Below, piece by piece: positions 35,677-44,200 of a stretch of 64,000 bases of DNA. Origin of the DNA: Onthovicinus sp900555545 (GTDB lineage: Bacteria > Bacillota > Clostridia > Oscillospirales > Acutalibacteraceae). The stretch is taken from assembly GCA_949296915.1 (NCBI GenBank), contig CASFPX010000007.1:1-64000 (forward strand), read 5' to 3'. The notes beneath the pieces were generated by a model. It was not told the DNA's origin and did no database searches. It worked only from the letters and a program-made list of their open reading frames with translations. How positions within the stretch are numbered: position 1 is the first letter of the stretch; each line of letters starts with the position of its first letter. A program made the position numbers and the translations under genes.

Positions 35677-37281
35677 TCAGCGCGGAATGACCTGTTCTCC
35701 GCAGACCTCAAGGCTCTGATTAATAAAGCGGGCCGTCACGGAATCCGGCTGAATCTCCACTGCAGTGGATGTAAAATGCCGGTGAGCCGAATCAGATTCA
35801 TCCGTTGCAATATCCTTTTGGGCGGAGCCAATAGCCATCCAATACGTACTCGCTACCGTCGTTTCCTCATCTCTATACTTGCCATTTGGCTCGAGGAACA
35901 GGCATTGATGCGTATGGCCGGCCAGCGCCAGATCCAGCCCGATCCCGTTGACCTTCTGCACCCAGGAGGCATAGCGTTCCGGCTCGGGTTTCTCCGTCAC
36001 ATTGAACGGCACGTGGCTGACGAGCAGGCGGTACTCCACCCCGGGGGCGGCGTAGCTCTCCTCCGGATTTGCCAGAACCTCATCCAGCCACACATCTTCC
36101 GCCGCACGGTAGGCCGAGTAATCTGCCATACCACCGTACTCGCGGTGGCCGTCCTCCTTATCCTCCGCACAGTCCATCAGAAGGATCCAAACCGGGCCGA
36201 GACGGATCTCATAGTAAAAATTCCCATCATCCGAACATCCCACATATTTATAGGCGGTCGCAGCTGACTGGCCGCGCGTCTCATGATTCCCGCGCGCGTA
36301 GACAACCGGCCGCTCTCCGCCGGTAATGGCGGAGGCGATATCCAGAACCTCCAGCATCTCACGGTCCGTCTCCGCTGAATTGGCAATATCTCCGTTTAAA
36401 ATCAAAAAGTCCAATCGATCCCCCCAGTAGGACGCGCTTGCAATCGCCCCTGTAGGGTAGTCATGCGTATCGCTGATATTATGCAGTTGGATCCCATCCG
36501 AGGGGTCAACCGGCCGGAACGAATACGACGCAGATAGATGACGGCCCTTGAGAGAAAAATACCCGTGGTGGATCAGTGTGCCCTGCGAGTGAATAGAATA
36601 GGACTTTGCCTCATCCAGAACCTCCATAGGGACAGTCACCTTGTGAACCTTCTCGGTGGAGCGGATATTCCCCGACTGGGCGTCGTAGTATTTCTGACCA
36701 TCAATCTCCACCCAGCCGTTTGAACGGGCGGAGGTATACCACACGATCTGGTACTCATCCTCCACTGCGTAGACGGTGGGATCAAACCAGATGGAATTGA
36801 CCTGAATATGGAACACGGCTAAAACCGCCATACAGGCCAGCACCACACAGGCAATGATCCGCGGCACAATCTTATGGATCCGCGGTATCAGGAACCATAC
36901 CGCCAGAATTGCCGCACCCGCTGCAATCAGTTTGGCCACCAGCGCGAAGATCCACAGCTGCCCCACGGGGCCCAGCACCAGGTACAGCACCAGCAGAATA
37001 CACAGTAATATTCCCACCGCAACGCAGATGAGCAACTGCCCTCCTGTCTGCTTCCCGCGTAATCCCCGCACCAGATAATAGATGGCCAGCCCTGCAACAA
37101 GCGTCAACATTACCGCTGTGGCAATCGGGGCAAAGCCTCCGAACAGTGCCGCCAAATCACGCCAAAGCCCAATTTGGCTATCTTGTACGGCAGCTAAGCT
37201 GACTGATACTGCCAGGCAGAGTAACCATGTGATCACGGCGGATGCAATCATCACGCCTTTACGATTGATCCATTGCTTCAA
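35677..37281 (-). CDS. polytopic membrane metallophosphoesterase
   Basis: A 534-residue protein with four to five membrane helices in the first 165 residues, followed by a large calcineurin-like phosphoesterase domain that should face outward. Metal motifs are HNISDTHDY (Asp, His), LILNGDIAN (Asp), YARGNHETRG (Asn, His), LLVSHVPF and LALAGHTHQ. A beta-rich insert of about 100 residues lies between the membrane part and the catalytic domain. The start is a TTG with AAAGGAG at about 9-nt spacing. It is transcribed alone, convergent with the AT-rich glycosidase gene. The substrate is unknown; the outward domain suggests phosphodiesters of the envelope or extracellular nucleotides. Confidence 0.83.
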   Translation of the reverse strand: MKQWINRKGVMIASAVITWLLCLAVSVSLAAVQDSQIGLWRDLAALFGGFAPIATAVMLTLVAGLAIYYLVRGLRGKQTGGQLLICVAVGILLCILLVLYLVLGPVGQLWIFALVAKLIAAGAAILAVWFLIPRIHKIVPRIIACVVLACMAVLAVFHIQVNSIWFDPTVYAVEDEYQIVWYTSARSNGWVEIDGQKYYDAQSGNIRSTEKVHKVTVPMEVLDEAKSYSIHSQGTLIHHGYFSLKGRHLSASYSFRPVDPSDGIQLHNISDTHDYPTGAIASASYWGDRLDFLILNGDIANSAETDREMLEVLDIASAITGGERPVVYARGNHETRGQSAATAYKYVGCSDDGNFYYEIRLGPVWILLMDCAEDKEDGHREYGGMADYSAYRAAEDVWLDEVLANPEESYAAPGVEYRLLVSHVPFNVTEKPEPERYASWVQKVNGIGLDLALAGHTHQCLFLEPNGKYRDEETTVASTYWMAIGSAQKDIATDESDSAHRHFTSTAVEIQPDSVTARFINQSLEVCGEQVIPR

Positions 37282-37349
37282 TCTTCTCGACTCCTTTCGG
37301 TCAGGGGGGCTCTCCCCCTGTCAAACCTGTACACGTCTATCATCAAAGG

Positions 37350-38780
37350 TCAATTCCCGGCATTTTTCATCCGCGCCTCACACCGCTCTGTTACATCGGC
37401 CATATTGCCGGTTTTCTCCCACAACTTGTCACACCTCTGCGCCCAGCGGCTGTATCGGGCAATGTCCTGTGGGAATTTTTTGTAATGAGACTTCAGCAGT
37501 GTGGCGTACCAGATTCCGCGCAACAGCAGCCCCACCGTCTTGGGGCGTATCTTGCCTGTGACAGCACCCACGGCCACCTTGCCGACGAGTGCCAGCGCAT
37601 CGCCCACCGGCATATCGGCATTCCAGTTCCGGTTCATGTTGGTCATGGCTTTATCATTGAACACAATCCCCTTACGGAACTCATAATCCATCTCATCTGC
37701 GGAGCAGTCCACGGCGTTGATTGCCGTCGCGACAATGTAGGCAAAATCCGCCGCCTGCGTAGTATTGTACTTGACATTATACGGCCACAGCCGCTCCTCC
37801 GTGGGATATTGACCCCCGCGCATCGCCTCGGCCGCAGCCTGTGCAGCATACCGGCAGCCGACCCAGCCGGAACTGATCCCTTCACCGATCCACTTTGTCA
37901 TGCAGGCACTGTCTCCCATACAGATAAATCCGTTATCCACCATGGAATAGGGGGCCGGGTGGTAAGGGGTGACACCCCGCTCTCGCCGTATAACCGTGCC
38001 TTCCGGCATACGGACGTTCTTTTTAAAGCGTTCAAAGCAGGTCTGCGCGTATTCGTAGGACAGGTTGGCCCCCGTGCCGAAGATCGCCACATCCGGCTCC
38101 CCCGTCTGGGCAATCCATCCCTTGTAATAGGCCCAGTGCTCCGCACACTTGGGGGCATCTCGTTCCGGGTGAGCCAGTTTGACATATTCCAGCAGGACAT
38201 ACATCATATCCCGCGGTCCGATTTCAAAATCCGGAACCCGCGTCGGTTTTTTCAGGGCCCGCCGCCCCACGGAGGGGATGCCGGAGCAGTCCGCCACCAA
38301 TCGCGATCCAAAATCCACCGGCTCCCCACGCTGTACCGCGTGAATCCCGCAGATGTGTCCCTGTTCGTTGTAGATAAATCCGGTAAATTCCACCTCGTCG
38401 GCAAAGGTAACGCCAGCGTCTTGACACCATGCACGCAGCCGCTTGAGGAACGGCGGAAGACTGCAAACCAAAAATGGGTAGTCCGCCTTGACGATCGTCT
38501 GTGTGCCGTCATTGCGCTCCATATACTGGCCATAAGGGGAATAATACGTCCCCACCTGGAACTCATTCCGGTAATCGGGATCACCGGGTTCCGGCCTGGG
38601 GATCCCCAGCTTTTCAAAAATCAGCTTATCCACATGAAAGATTTGTAAGCGCTGCCCCAACTGTTCCGGAGGACTCTTGTCGATCACGCAGACAGAATAC
38701 CCCTGCTCTGCCATCTCATGCGCAAAAAAGCATCCGGCCGTTCCACTCCCGATGATAACAACGTCAAAATTCTGTTCCAA
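37350..38780 (-). CDS. FAD-dependent oxidoreductase (geranylgeranyl reductase-like)
   Basis: A 476-residue flavoprotein. The N-terminal dinucleotide-binding motif VVIIGSGTAGCFFAHEMAEQG is followed by CVIDKS, and a later FAD contact is GFICMGDSACMTKWIGEGIS, as in the geranylgeranyl reductase/FixC branch. A middle substrate domain and a helical end with many Trp and Tyr follow. The longer frame starts at 38825, but the promoter (TTGTCC-17-TACAAT) lies inside it. The TTG at 38780 has GGGAGGAG upstream, so translation must begin there. No membrane segment. Anaerobes use such enzymes to reduce isoprenoid or other double bonds; the actual substrate is unknown. Confidence 0.83.
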   Translation of the reverse strand: MEQNFDVVIIGSGTAGCFFAHEMAEQGYSVCVIDKSPPEQLGQRLQIFHVDKLIFEKLGIPRPEPGDPDYRNEFQVGTYYSPYGQYMERNDGTQTIVKADYPFLVCSLPPFLKRLRAWCQDAGVTFADEVEFTGFIYNEQGHICGIHAVQRGEPVDFGSRLVADCSGIPSVGRRALKKPTRVPDFEIGPRDMMYVLLEYVKLAHPERDAPKCAEHWAYYKGWIAQTGEPDVAIFGTGANLSYEYAQTCFERFKKNVRMPEGTVIRRERGVTPYHPAPYSMVDNGFICMGDSACMTKWIGEGISSGWVGCRYAAQAAAEAMRGGQYPTEERLWPYNVKYNTTQAADFAYIVATAINAVDCSADEMDYEFRKGIVFNDKAMTNMNRNWNADMPVGDALALVGKVAVGAVTGKIRPKTVGLLLRGIWYATLLKSHYKKFPQDIARYSRWAQRCDKLWEKTGNMADVTERCEARMKNAGN

Positions 38781-38815
38781 TTCTCTCTCCTCCCTCTTCG
38801 AAACAGGTTCAATTA

Positions 38816-38844
38816 ATTGTAACACAGGATGGAAGCAAGGACAA
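38816..38844 (-). promoter_or_regulatory. promoter of the flavin oxidoreductase gene
   Basis: Minus-strand TTGTCC, 17-nt spacer, TACAAT, 35 bases before the TTG start. Confidence 0.65.
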
Positions 38845-38914
38845 TAATTATTTTTTTATATCAGTAATATTTTTATATAAATAATACAAATACAATCCTG
38901 GGCTTCTGTATCAT

Positions 38915-40225
38915 TTATACCCTTTTCAGCAATTCTGCCCGTGTATTGGAGCATCGGCCGCCGATCACATCGTCGAGCAGCCGGCGCAGCGTATCTCCAA
39001 TCTCCCGGCCGTGCAGACCAAGGGCCAGGAGATCATTTCCGTTGACCGCCAGGTCGCGCAGGGAGAAGCACTGCCGCTCCTCGATCACCTGCCGCGCGAT
39101 CGATTCCAATCGGTCCATCTCCGCAACCCTGCCGTGGTAAGCAGGGGCAAGCCCCAACGTATCCGCACGCATCACGTCCAGCAGTTGGAGAAACGCCTCC
39201 GGCCCCAACTGATTCAAACGGCGTTTGATCGCCTTTTCCGTCGGCTCCGTGAGCAGCATATGGCTGCGGATGAGCGTCACAATCCGTTCGGCGGTGCGCG
39301 TATCAAATTTGAGCCGTTTTAAAATCACTTGCGCCAGCTCCGCACTGTGTTTTTCATGGCCGTAAAAGTGACCTACGCCCTCTCTCACTGTAAAGGCGTC
39401 AGGCTTGCCAATATCGTGCAGTAACATGGTCCAGCGGATCACCGGATCAGATGCCGAATGTGTGACACATTCGATGGTGTGCCCCCATACATCATAACAG
39501 TGGTGTATATTATGCTGTTCAAACCCGATACACGGCGCAATCTCCGGAATCACAGCGGCAAGCACGTCACTGTAAAGTCCTAAAACTTCACGAACACCCC
39601 CGCCCAGTAACATCTTCGTCAGCTCTTCCCGGATGCGTTCGGCGGAAATTTTGCTCAAATTTCCACACATTTCATGTACGGCAGTGGATGTCCGTTCCTC
39701 CAGCTGGAAGCCGAGCACGCTCGAAAACCGCACGGCACGCAAAATTCGCAGCGCGTCCTCGCCGAAGCGGCGCTCCGGTTCCCCCACACATCGGATCATC
39801 CCGCGTTTTAAATCCTCCTGCCCGCCAAACGGATCCACCAGCCCGGTATTCGGGTGATACGCCATGGCGTTGACGGTAAAGTCCCGCCGCGCCAAATCCT
39901 CCCGCAGCTCCGGGCTAAAGGTAACCTGATCGGGGTGGCGGGAGTCCGTATATCCGCCGTCGATCCGGTAGGTCGTGATCTCCAACGTACCCGCAGGAAA
40001 GATGACGGCCACGGTGCCGTGCGCCATCCCGATATCGATCGTTTTCCGATCCTGAAATACCGTCTTGACCTGCTCCGGGCGGGCGGAGGTACACAGATCC
40101 CAGTCATGCGGCGGCACGCCGCGCAGGATGTCCCGCACACAGCCGCCCACAGCAAAACAGCCGTACCCTGCACCGTTCAGCCGTTCCATCGCAAGATATA
40201 CATGATCCGGGAGTTTAAACTTCAA
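38915..40225 (-). CDS. cca: CCA tRNA nucleotidyltransferase (or poly(A) polymerase-like) with HD domain
   Basis: A 436-residue class II nucleotidyltransferase that adds or repairs the CCA end of tRNAs. The head domain has GYGCFAVGGCVRDILRG and the metal-binding DWDLCTSA. It is followed by the nucleotide-recognition segments RRDFTVNAMAYHP and RFGEDALRILRAVRF. An HD domain in the second half (MLLHDIGKPDAF, GHEKHSAELA) is the usual extra domain of many Bacillota enzymes. The frame is open to 40357, which would cross the promoter and even the proS start. The TTG at 40225 with GGGGGCGGAG upstream is the logical start. Since the tRNA genes in this window already encode CCA, repair is the more important role. 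Confidence 0.93.
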   Translation of the reverse strand: MKFKLPDHVYLAMERLNGAGYGCFAVGGCVRDILRGVPPHDWDLCTSARPEQVKTVFQDRKTIDIGMAHGTVAVIFPAGTLEITTYRIDGGYTDSRHPDQVTFSPELREDLARRDFTVNAMAYHPNTGLVDPFGGQEDLKRGMIRCVGEPERRFGEDALRILRAVRFSSVLGFQLEERTSTAVHEMCGNLSKISAERIREELTKMLLGGGVREVLGLYSDVLAAVIPEIAPCIGFEQHNIHHCYDVWGHTIECVTHSASDPVIRWTMLLHDIGKPDAFTVREGVGHFYGHEKHSAELAQVILKRLKFDTRTAERIVTLIRSHMLLTEPTEKAIKRRLNQLGPEAFLQLLDVMRADTLGLAPAYHGRVAEMDRLESIARQVIEERQCFSLRDLAVNGNDLLALGLHGREIGDTLRRLLDDVIGGRCSNTRAELLKRV

Positions 40226-40249
40226 GCGCTCCGCCCCCTTTCTGCCCGT

Positions 40250-40279
40250 ACTATAGCACGGAAATCCCGGCGGTGTCAA
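40250..40279 (-). promoter_or_regulatory. promoter of cca
   Basis: Minus-strand TTGACA, 18-nt spacer, TATAGT, 25 bases before the cca start. Confidence 0.65.
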
Positions 40280-40291
40280 GCGGTTTTGGAC

Positions 40292-40320
40292 TTGAAAATC
40301 CACACGCCACCCTGTATAAT
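40292..40320 (+). promoter_or_regulatory. promoter of proS
   Basis: TTGAAA at 40292-40297, 17-nt spacer, TATAAT at 40315-40320, 36 bases before the proS ATG. Its -35 end is 13 bases from the cca -35, so the two polymerases would start back to back. Confidence 0.75.
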
Positions 40321-40356
40321 AGAAAAGATAAAAACAACGCGAAAGGCGGCTGTTCA

Positions 40357-41793
40357 ATGGCGAAACAGGAAAAGATGGTGGACGCGATCACCTCCATGGA
40401 GGAGGATTTCGCAAAATGGTACACCGATGTAGTAAAAAAGGCGGAGCTTGCCTCCTATTCCAGCGTACGCGGCTGCATGGTGGTGCGCCCGTATGCGACG
40501 GCACTGTGGGAGAATATCCATGACGATCTGGACCGGCGTTTCAAGGAGCTCGGCCATGAGAATGTGATGATGCCGATGTTCATCCCGGAGAGTCTGCTGC
40601 AAAAGGAAAAGGACCATGTGGAGGGATTTGCACCCGAGGTGGCGTGGGTCACGCACGGCGGCGAGGAGGAGCTGACGGAGCGCCTGTGCGTGCGTCCGAC
40701 ATCCGAGACGCTGTTCTGCGACCACTACCGGGAGATCATCCACTCCTACCGCGACCTGCCCAAGCTGTACAATCAGTGGTGCTCCGTGGTCCGTTGGGAA
40801 AAGACGACCCGTCCGTTCCTGCGCACGATGGAGTTCTTCTGGCAGGAGGGCCACACCATGCACGAGACGCGCGAGGAGGCCGTGGCGGAGACGGAGCGGA
40901 TGCTCAACGTGTATGCCGACTTCTGTGAGCAGGATCTCGCCATCCCAGTGGTCAAGGGGCAAAAGACGGAAAAGGAACAGTTTGCCGGTGCGCAGGCCAC
41001 CTATACCATTGAGGCCCTCATGCACGACGGCAAGGCGCTTCAGAGCGGCACCAGCCACTTCTTCGGCGACGGGTTTGCCCGCGCCTTTGATATCAAATAC
41101 ACCGCGCGGGATAACAGCTTCCAGTACCCGTTCCAGACGTCCTGGGGCATGTCCAGCCGCATCATCGGCGCCATCATCATGACGCACGGCGACAACAACG
41201 GTCTGGTACTTCCGCCCGCCGTGGCCCCGATCCAGGTGGTCATCGTCCCGATCGCGACCCACAAGCCCGGCGTGGCGGAGAAGGCGGAGGAGCTCTACAA
41301 CCAGCTCAAAAAGTTCTGCCGCGTCAAACTGGATACTACGGATAACTCCCCCGGCTGGAAGTTTGCCGAGTATGAGATGAAGGGTGTGCCGCTGCGCCTT
41401 GAAATCGGCCCCAAGGATATCGAGCAGAACCAGTGCGTACTCGTCCGCCGCGACAACCGCGAGAAGACGTTCGTCTCCCTCGACACGCTGGAGACGGCCA
41501 TCCCCGAGCAGCTGCAAAAGGTGCGCGACGGCCTGTACCAGAGCGCACTTGAGCGCCGTGAGGCCATGACCTATACCGCCCATACGCTGGACGAGATCAA
41601 GGACATCGCCGCCAACAAGCCAGGATTCATCAAGGCCATGTGGTGCGGCGACCGCGCCTGTGAGGACGCGCTCAAGGAGCAGGCAGGCATCACCTCCCGC
41701 TGCATCCCGTTTGAGCAGGAGGAGATTTCCGACGTATGCCCGGTGTGCGGCAAAAAGGCCACCAAGATGCTCTACTGGGGCAAGGCATATTAA
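40357..41793 (+). CDS. proS: prolyl-tRNA synthetase, archaeal/eukaryotic type
   Basis: A 478-residue class II synthetase for proline of the type without the bacterial editing insert, as found in archaea, eukaryotes and many Clostridia. Motif 2 is VVRWEKTTRPFLRTMEFFWQ, and the proline pocket is RPTSETLFCDHYREII and GTSHFFGDGFARAFDI. Motif 3 is in TSWGMSSRIIGAIIMTHGD. The C-terminal domain specific to this type carries a cysteine-rich metal site (CGDRACEDAL, then CPVCGKKA) and ends in tyrosine (YWGKAY). The ATG at 40357 follows GAAAGGCGG. No T-box is present, unlike thrS. A strong terminator follows. Confidence 0.98.
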   Translation: MAKQEKMVDAITSMEEDFAKWYTDVVKKAELASYSSVRGCMVVRPYATALWENIHDDLDRRFKELGHENVMMPMFIPESLLQKEKDHVEGFAPEVAWVTHGGEEELTERLCVRPTSETLFCDHYREIIHSYRDLPKLYNQWCSVVRWEKTTRPFLRTMEFFWQEGHTMHETREEAVAETERMLNVYADFCEQDLAIPVVKGQKTEKEQFAGAQATYTIEALMHDGKALQSGTSHFFGDGFARAFDIKYTARDNSFQYPFQTSWGMSSRIIGAIIMTHGDNNGLVLPPAVAPIQVVIVPIATHKPGVAEKAEELYNQLKKFCRVKLDTTDNSPGWKFAEYEMKGVPLRLEIGPKDIEQNQCVLVRRDNREKTFVSLDTLETAIPEQLQKVRDGLYQSALERREAMTYTAHTLDEIKDIAANKPGFIKAMWCGDRACEDALKEQAGITSRCIPFEQEEISDVCPVCGKKATKMLYWGKAY

Positions 41794-41808
41794 TTGATCG
41801 TTGAGTGG

Positions 41809-41848
41809 AACCATCGCAGTCCAAGGACTGCGATGGTTTTGTTTTTTT
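41809..41848 (+). terminator. terminator of proS
   Basis: AACCATCGCAGTCC, a 2-nt loop in the strictest pairing, GGACTGCGATGGTT, then TTGTTTTTTT. Confidence 0.88.
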
Positions 41849-41863
41849 ATAAATTCCCCGTGC

Positions 41864-41892
41864 TTGCATTTTGTCTCCTGATTCGATATAAT
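41864..41892 (+). promoter_or_regulatory. promoter of queT
   Basis: TTGCAT at 41864-41869, 17-nt spacer, TATAAT at 41887-41892, placing the RNA start at about 41899. Confidence 0.7.
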
Positions 41893-41898
41893 ATCCCC

Positions 41899-41966
41899 TG
41901 TCAGTTCGCGAAATCCTGACCAGTTGCGCCCATTCGCGCAGCTTCTAAAAACAAAACTAAGGAGAC
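41899..41966 (+). promoter_or_regulatory. candidate preQ1-type riboswitch before queT
   Basis: The 75-nt leader starts with a 5-bp hairpin (GTCAG 41900-41904 with CTGAC 41916-41920) holding an 11-nt loop. A second 7-bp hairpin (41923-41929 with 41936-41942) follows, then an A-rich tail, AAAAACAAAACTAAGGAG. The tail includes the ribosome site AAGGAG (41959-41964), eight bases before the ATG. A hairpin plus an A-rich CTAAGG tail is the hallmark of preQ1 pseudoknot riboswitches, and an inserted hairpin occurs in preQ1 classes II and III. The downstream gene encodes a queuosine-precursor transporter. I cannot verify the class from sequence alone. Confidence 0.5.
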
Positions 41967-41972
41967 AACAGC

Positions 41973-42509
41973 ATGAAAACGAAGAACCAGAAGGTGCTGG
42001 CCCTTGCACAGACCGCACTGATTGCCGCCATGTACGCGGCCCTGACCTACGCCCAGAACTTTTTACTGCCTGGCTCCACCTCGGCTGCGGTGCAGTTCCG
42101 CGTGTCGGAGGCGCTGAACGTACTCGCGCTATTCACCCCGCGGGCGATCCCCGGCTTGACGATCGGGTGTATCCTGGCAAATCTCTACAATATCGGCTCC
42201 GGCCTGCCGCTGGACATGATCTTCGGCTCCCTGGCTACGCTGGGCGCGACGATCTGCATTTACCTGCTGCGCAAGGTCCAAATCAAAACCTATCCCCTCC
42301 CCGCCCTGCTCATGCCTGCACTGTTTAACGGCGTGATCGTCGGCTGGGAGATTGAGACATTCTTCATCGAGGGGGACTTTATCTTTGCCGATTTCCTGCT
42401 GCAGGGCGGCCTGGTAGCGCTCGGGGAGCTGGGCGTGATGCTGACGCTCGGTACGGCGCTGTATTATATCATCCGCAACCGCAAGCTGGATCAGCGGCTG
42501 TTCCGGTAA
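41973..42509 (+). CDS. queT: QueT family queuosine precursor transporter (ECF S component)
   Basis: A 178-residue membrane protein of the QueT family, an energy-coupling factor substrate-binding subunit for precursors of the tRNA base queuosine. The N terminus LALAQTALIAAMYAALTYAQ is the family opening with the Ala-rich helix that contacts the shared ECF module. FRVSEALNVLALFTPRAIPGLTIGCILAN is the most conserved part. Five to six membrane helices fill the protein. The shared ATPase and T subunit are not in the window. Its 5' leader ends in a ribosome site embedded in a possible preQ1-binding structure, so translation may be blocked when the precursor is abundant. Confidence 0.9.
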   Translation: MKTKNQKVLALAQTALIAAMYAALTYAQNFLLPGSTSAAVQFRVSEALNVLALFTPRAIPGLTIGCILANLYNIGSGLPLDMIFGSLATLGATICIYLLRKVQIKTYPLPALLMPALFNGVIVGWEIETFFIEGDFIFADFLLQGGLVALGELGVMLTLGTALYYIIRNRKLDQRLFR

Positions 42510-42577
42510 AGCGGCTCCACCGCGCACACCCGCCAAATGGGAAGATTCGCGGTGCGCGGTAAAAAATAAATTTTTCA

Positions 42578-42607
42578 GGCGATACGGGCTTTCGTATCGC
42601 CTTTTTT
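42578..42607 (+). terminator. terminator after queT
   Basis: GGCGATACG, a 6-nt loop, CGTATCGCC, then T6. A second, longer stem (ACCGCGCAC ... GTGCGCGGT, about 42517-42560) lies just before it. Confidence 0.85.
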
Positions 42608-42682
42608 CTGCTACAATGTAACCAGTGAGCAAGGTTTTCCCTCTAATAGGGTGAGAGAGCAAAACGCACGGGAGGGGTGCGC

Positions 42683-43234
42683 ATGGAAGATCATGAAATC
42701 GTATGCCTTTTTTGGGAGCGCGATCAGGCGGCCATTCAAAAATCACAGGACCAATATGGGGAATCCCTGCACCGGATGGCCTGCCATATTCTGCACAGTG
42801 AGGAGGATGCCGAGGAGTGTGTCAGCGACACGTATCTAAAAGCGTGGCAGACCATTCCGCCGCAGCGGCCGGAACATCTGGGGGCATACCTGTTTCAAAT
42901 CTGCCGGCGGCTGGCCTTTGGACGGCTCGACTGGAACCACGCACAGAAGCGCAGCGCCCAGATTGTGGAGCTGACGGCGGAGATGGAGCAGTGCCTCCCC
43001 GCTCCGGCGGAATCCGGCACACTGGAAGCAAGAGAGCTGGCAAAAATGATCGCGGACTTCCTGAAAGCACTCCCGGAGGAGCCGCGCCTGATCTTTATGC
43101 GGCGGTACTGGTACGCCGACCCGGTCAAAGACATCGCCCGGCGGTATGGGATCGGCGAAAGCAAGGTTAAAACATCCCTCCACCGCACGCGCAAAAAGCT
43201 CAAAGCCTATTTGATGGAACAGGAGGCATTCTGA
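42683..43234 (+). CDS. ECF-type RNA polymerase sigma factor
   Basis: A 183-residue sigma-70 family factor of the extracytoplasmic function group. Region 2 spans about residues 20 to 90 (YGESLHRMACHILHSEEDAEECVSDTYLKAWQTIPP, with the core-binding and -10 contact helices). Region 4 (about 120 to 175) has the HTH VKDIARRYGIGESKVKTSLHRTRKKLKAYL. The ATG at 42683 has GGGAGGGG five bases ahead. Its stop overlaps the start of the next gene (TGATG), which codes for a membrane anti-sigma-like protein, the standard layout. A TACAAT at 42612 could be the -10 of its promoter, but no matching -35 is clear, so it may read its own promoter. Confidence 0.92.
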   Translation: MEDHEIVCLFWERDQAAIQKSQDQYGESLHRMACHILHSEEDAEECVSDTYLKAWQTIPPQRPEHLGAYLFQICRRLAFGRLDWNHAQKRSAQIVELTAEMEQCLPAPAESGTLEARELAKMIADFLKALPEEPRLIFMRRYWYADPVKDIARRYGIGESKVKTSLHRTRKKLKAYLMEQEAF

Positions 43235-44163
43235 TGGACGGAAAAGAATTACTGCTCGCGATCGGCGATATTGACAGCACATTGATTGCAGAAGCTGCAC
43301 AGAAAAAGACATTTCAACACCGCGCACACTCCGCCAAATGGATCGCTCTGGCGGCCGGATTGACGGTGGTGATCGCGGCGGCCGCCTCGCTGCCCGCGCT
43401 GCTCCGGCCGCCGGTAGAGCAGGAGCCAGAATCCGGCATCGCCCCGGCGGCAGAGGGCACATCCGTCTCGAATGAATCTTCTGTGGCCGAATCCACCGAA
43501 GCAGACCTTCTGGCAGGAGCCGCTCCGCAGGATTCCGAATCTTCCGCCCCGGTCCGAATCAGCCGAACAGACCTCCATCTCAACAGCGTATCGGATTTCA
43601 CTGCGTGTATGCTCTATTATCCGCCCGAGAAGTATGATGAGATCCACTGGAATTCTGATGACATCAACCACTACTTTGGGCGTGATCTGACGCCCGCCTA
43701 TCTGCCCGAGGGGATCGGCTCCCCCAGCGGCAACGGCTCCGCCACCATCTACCGGCAAAAATCGGACGGTGCGATCGTATATGACACAGTAAGTGATATT
43801 TATGGCCAAACGAATGTTGAGTACACAGATTCCAGCGAAGCAATCCTGCCGGAGGGATTTATGATAACAGCCTCCCGGCTGGGAATCATGACCGACTGCA
43901 TCTACGTTCTGCCCGGCGAGGATGCGGCTCGCACGTCCGATATCACCGGGACGGCGGTGACCATCGGTTGCCGGGAGATGACGTACGGCCCCTATGACCC
44001 GGAGACGCACGCACCCAGCGGTACTTATCCGCTGTACGTATTCCGGTTCACCCTCGACGGCGTGGAGTACGACATCACCACCCACAATCTCCCGCTCGAT
44101 GAGGGCGTGAAGATCACCGCCTCTTTCCTCACCGGCAGCGCGGAAATTGAGATCATCGGATAA
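43234..44163 (+). CDS. membrane anti-sigma factor-like protein
   Basis: A 309-residue protein with a short cytoplasmic N terminus (MDGKELLLAIGDIDSTLIAEA, typical of such factors in Clostridia) and one membrane helix (WIALAAGLTVVIAAAASLPAL). A Glu/Ser-rich linker leads into a C-terminal extracellular beta-rich domain of about 180 residues. The N-terminal part would hold the sigma factor encoded just upstream (1-base overlap), and the outer domain would sense the envelope signal. I see no zinc anti-sigma motif (HxxxCxxC). The extracellular domain resembles DUF4367-type regions only loosely. Function is inferred mainly from context. Confidence 0.78.
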   Translation: MDGKELLLAIGDIDSTLIAEAAQKKTFQHRAHSAKWIALAAGLTVVIAAAASLPALLRPPVEQEPESGIAPAAEGTSVSNESSVAESTEADLLAGAAPQDSESSAPVRISRTDLHLNSVSDFTACMLYYPPEKYDEIHWNSDDINHYFGRDLTPAYLPEGIGSPSGNGSATIYRQKSDGAIVYDTVSDIYGQTNVEYTDSSEAILPEGFMITASRLGIMTDCIYVLPGEDAARTSDITGTAVTIGCREMTYGPYDPETHAPSGTYPLYVFRFTLDGVEYDITTHNLPLDEGVKITASFLTGSAEIEIIG

Positions 44164-44200
44164 AACGGACGCCATTATTCCTTTCAAGGAGGGATTCCCT

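Noticed and set aside
40354..42018. 554-codon minus-strand frame opposite proS and queT
   Set aside because: It covers proS, its terminator and the queT promoter on the other strand. No ribosome site and no domain.
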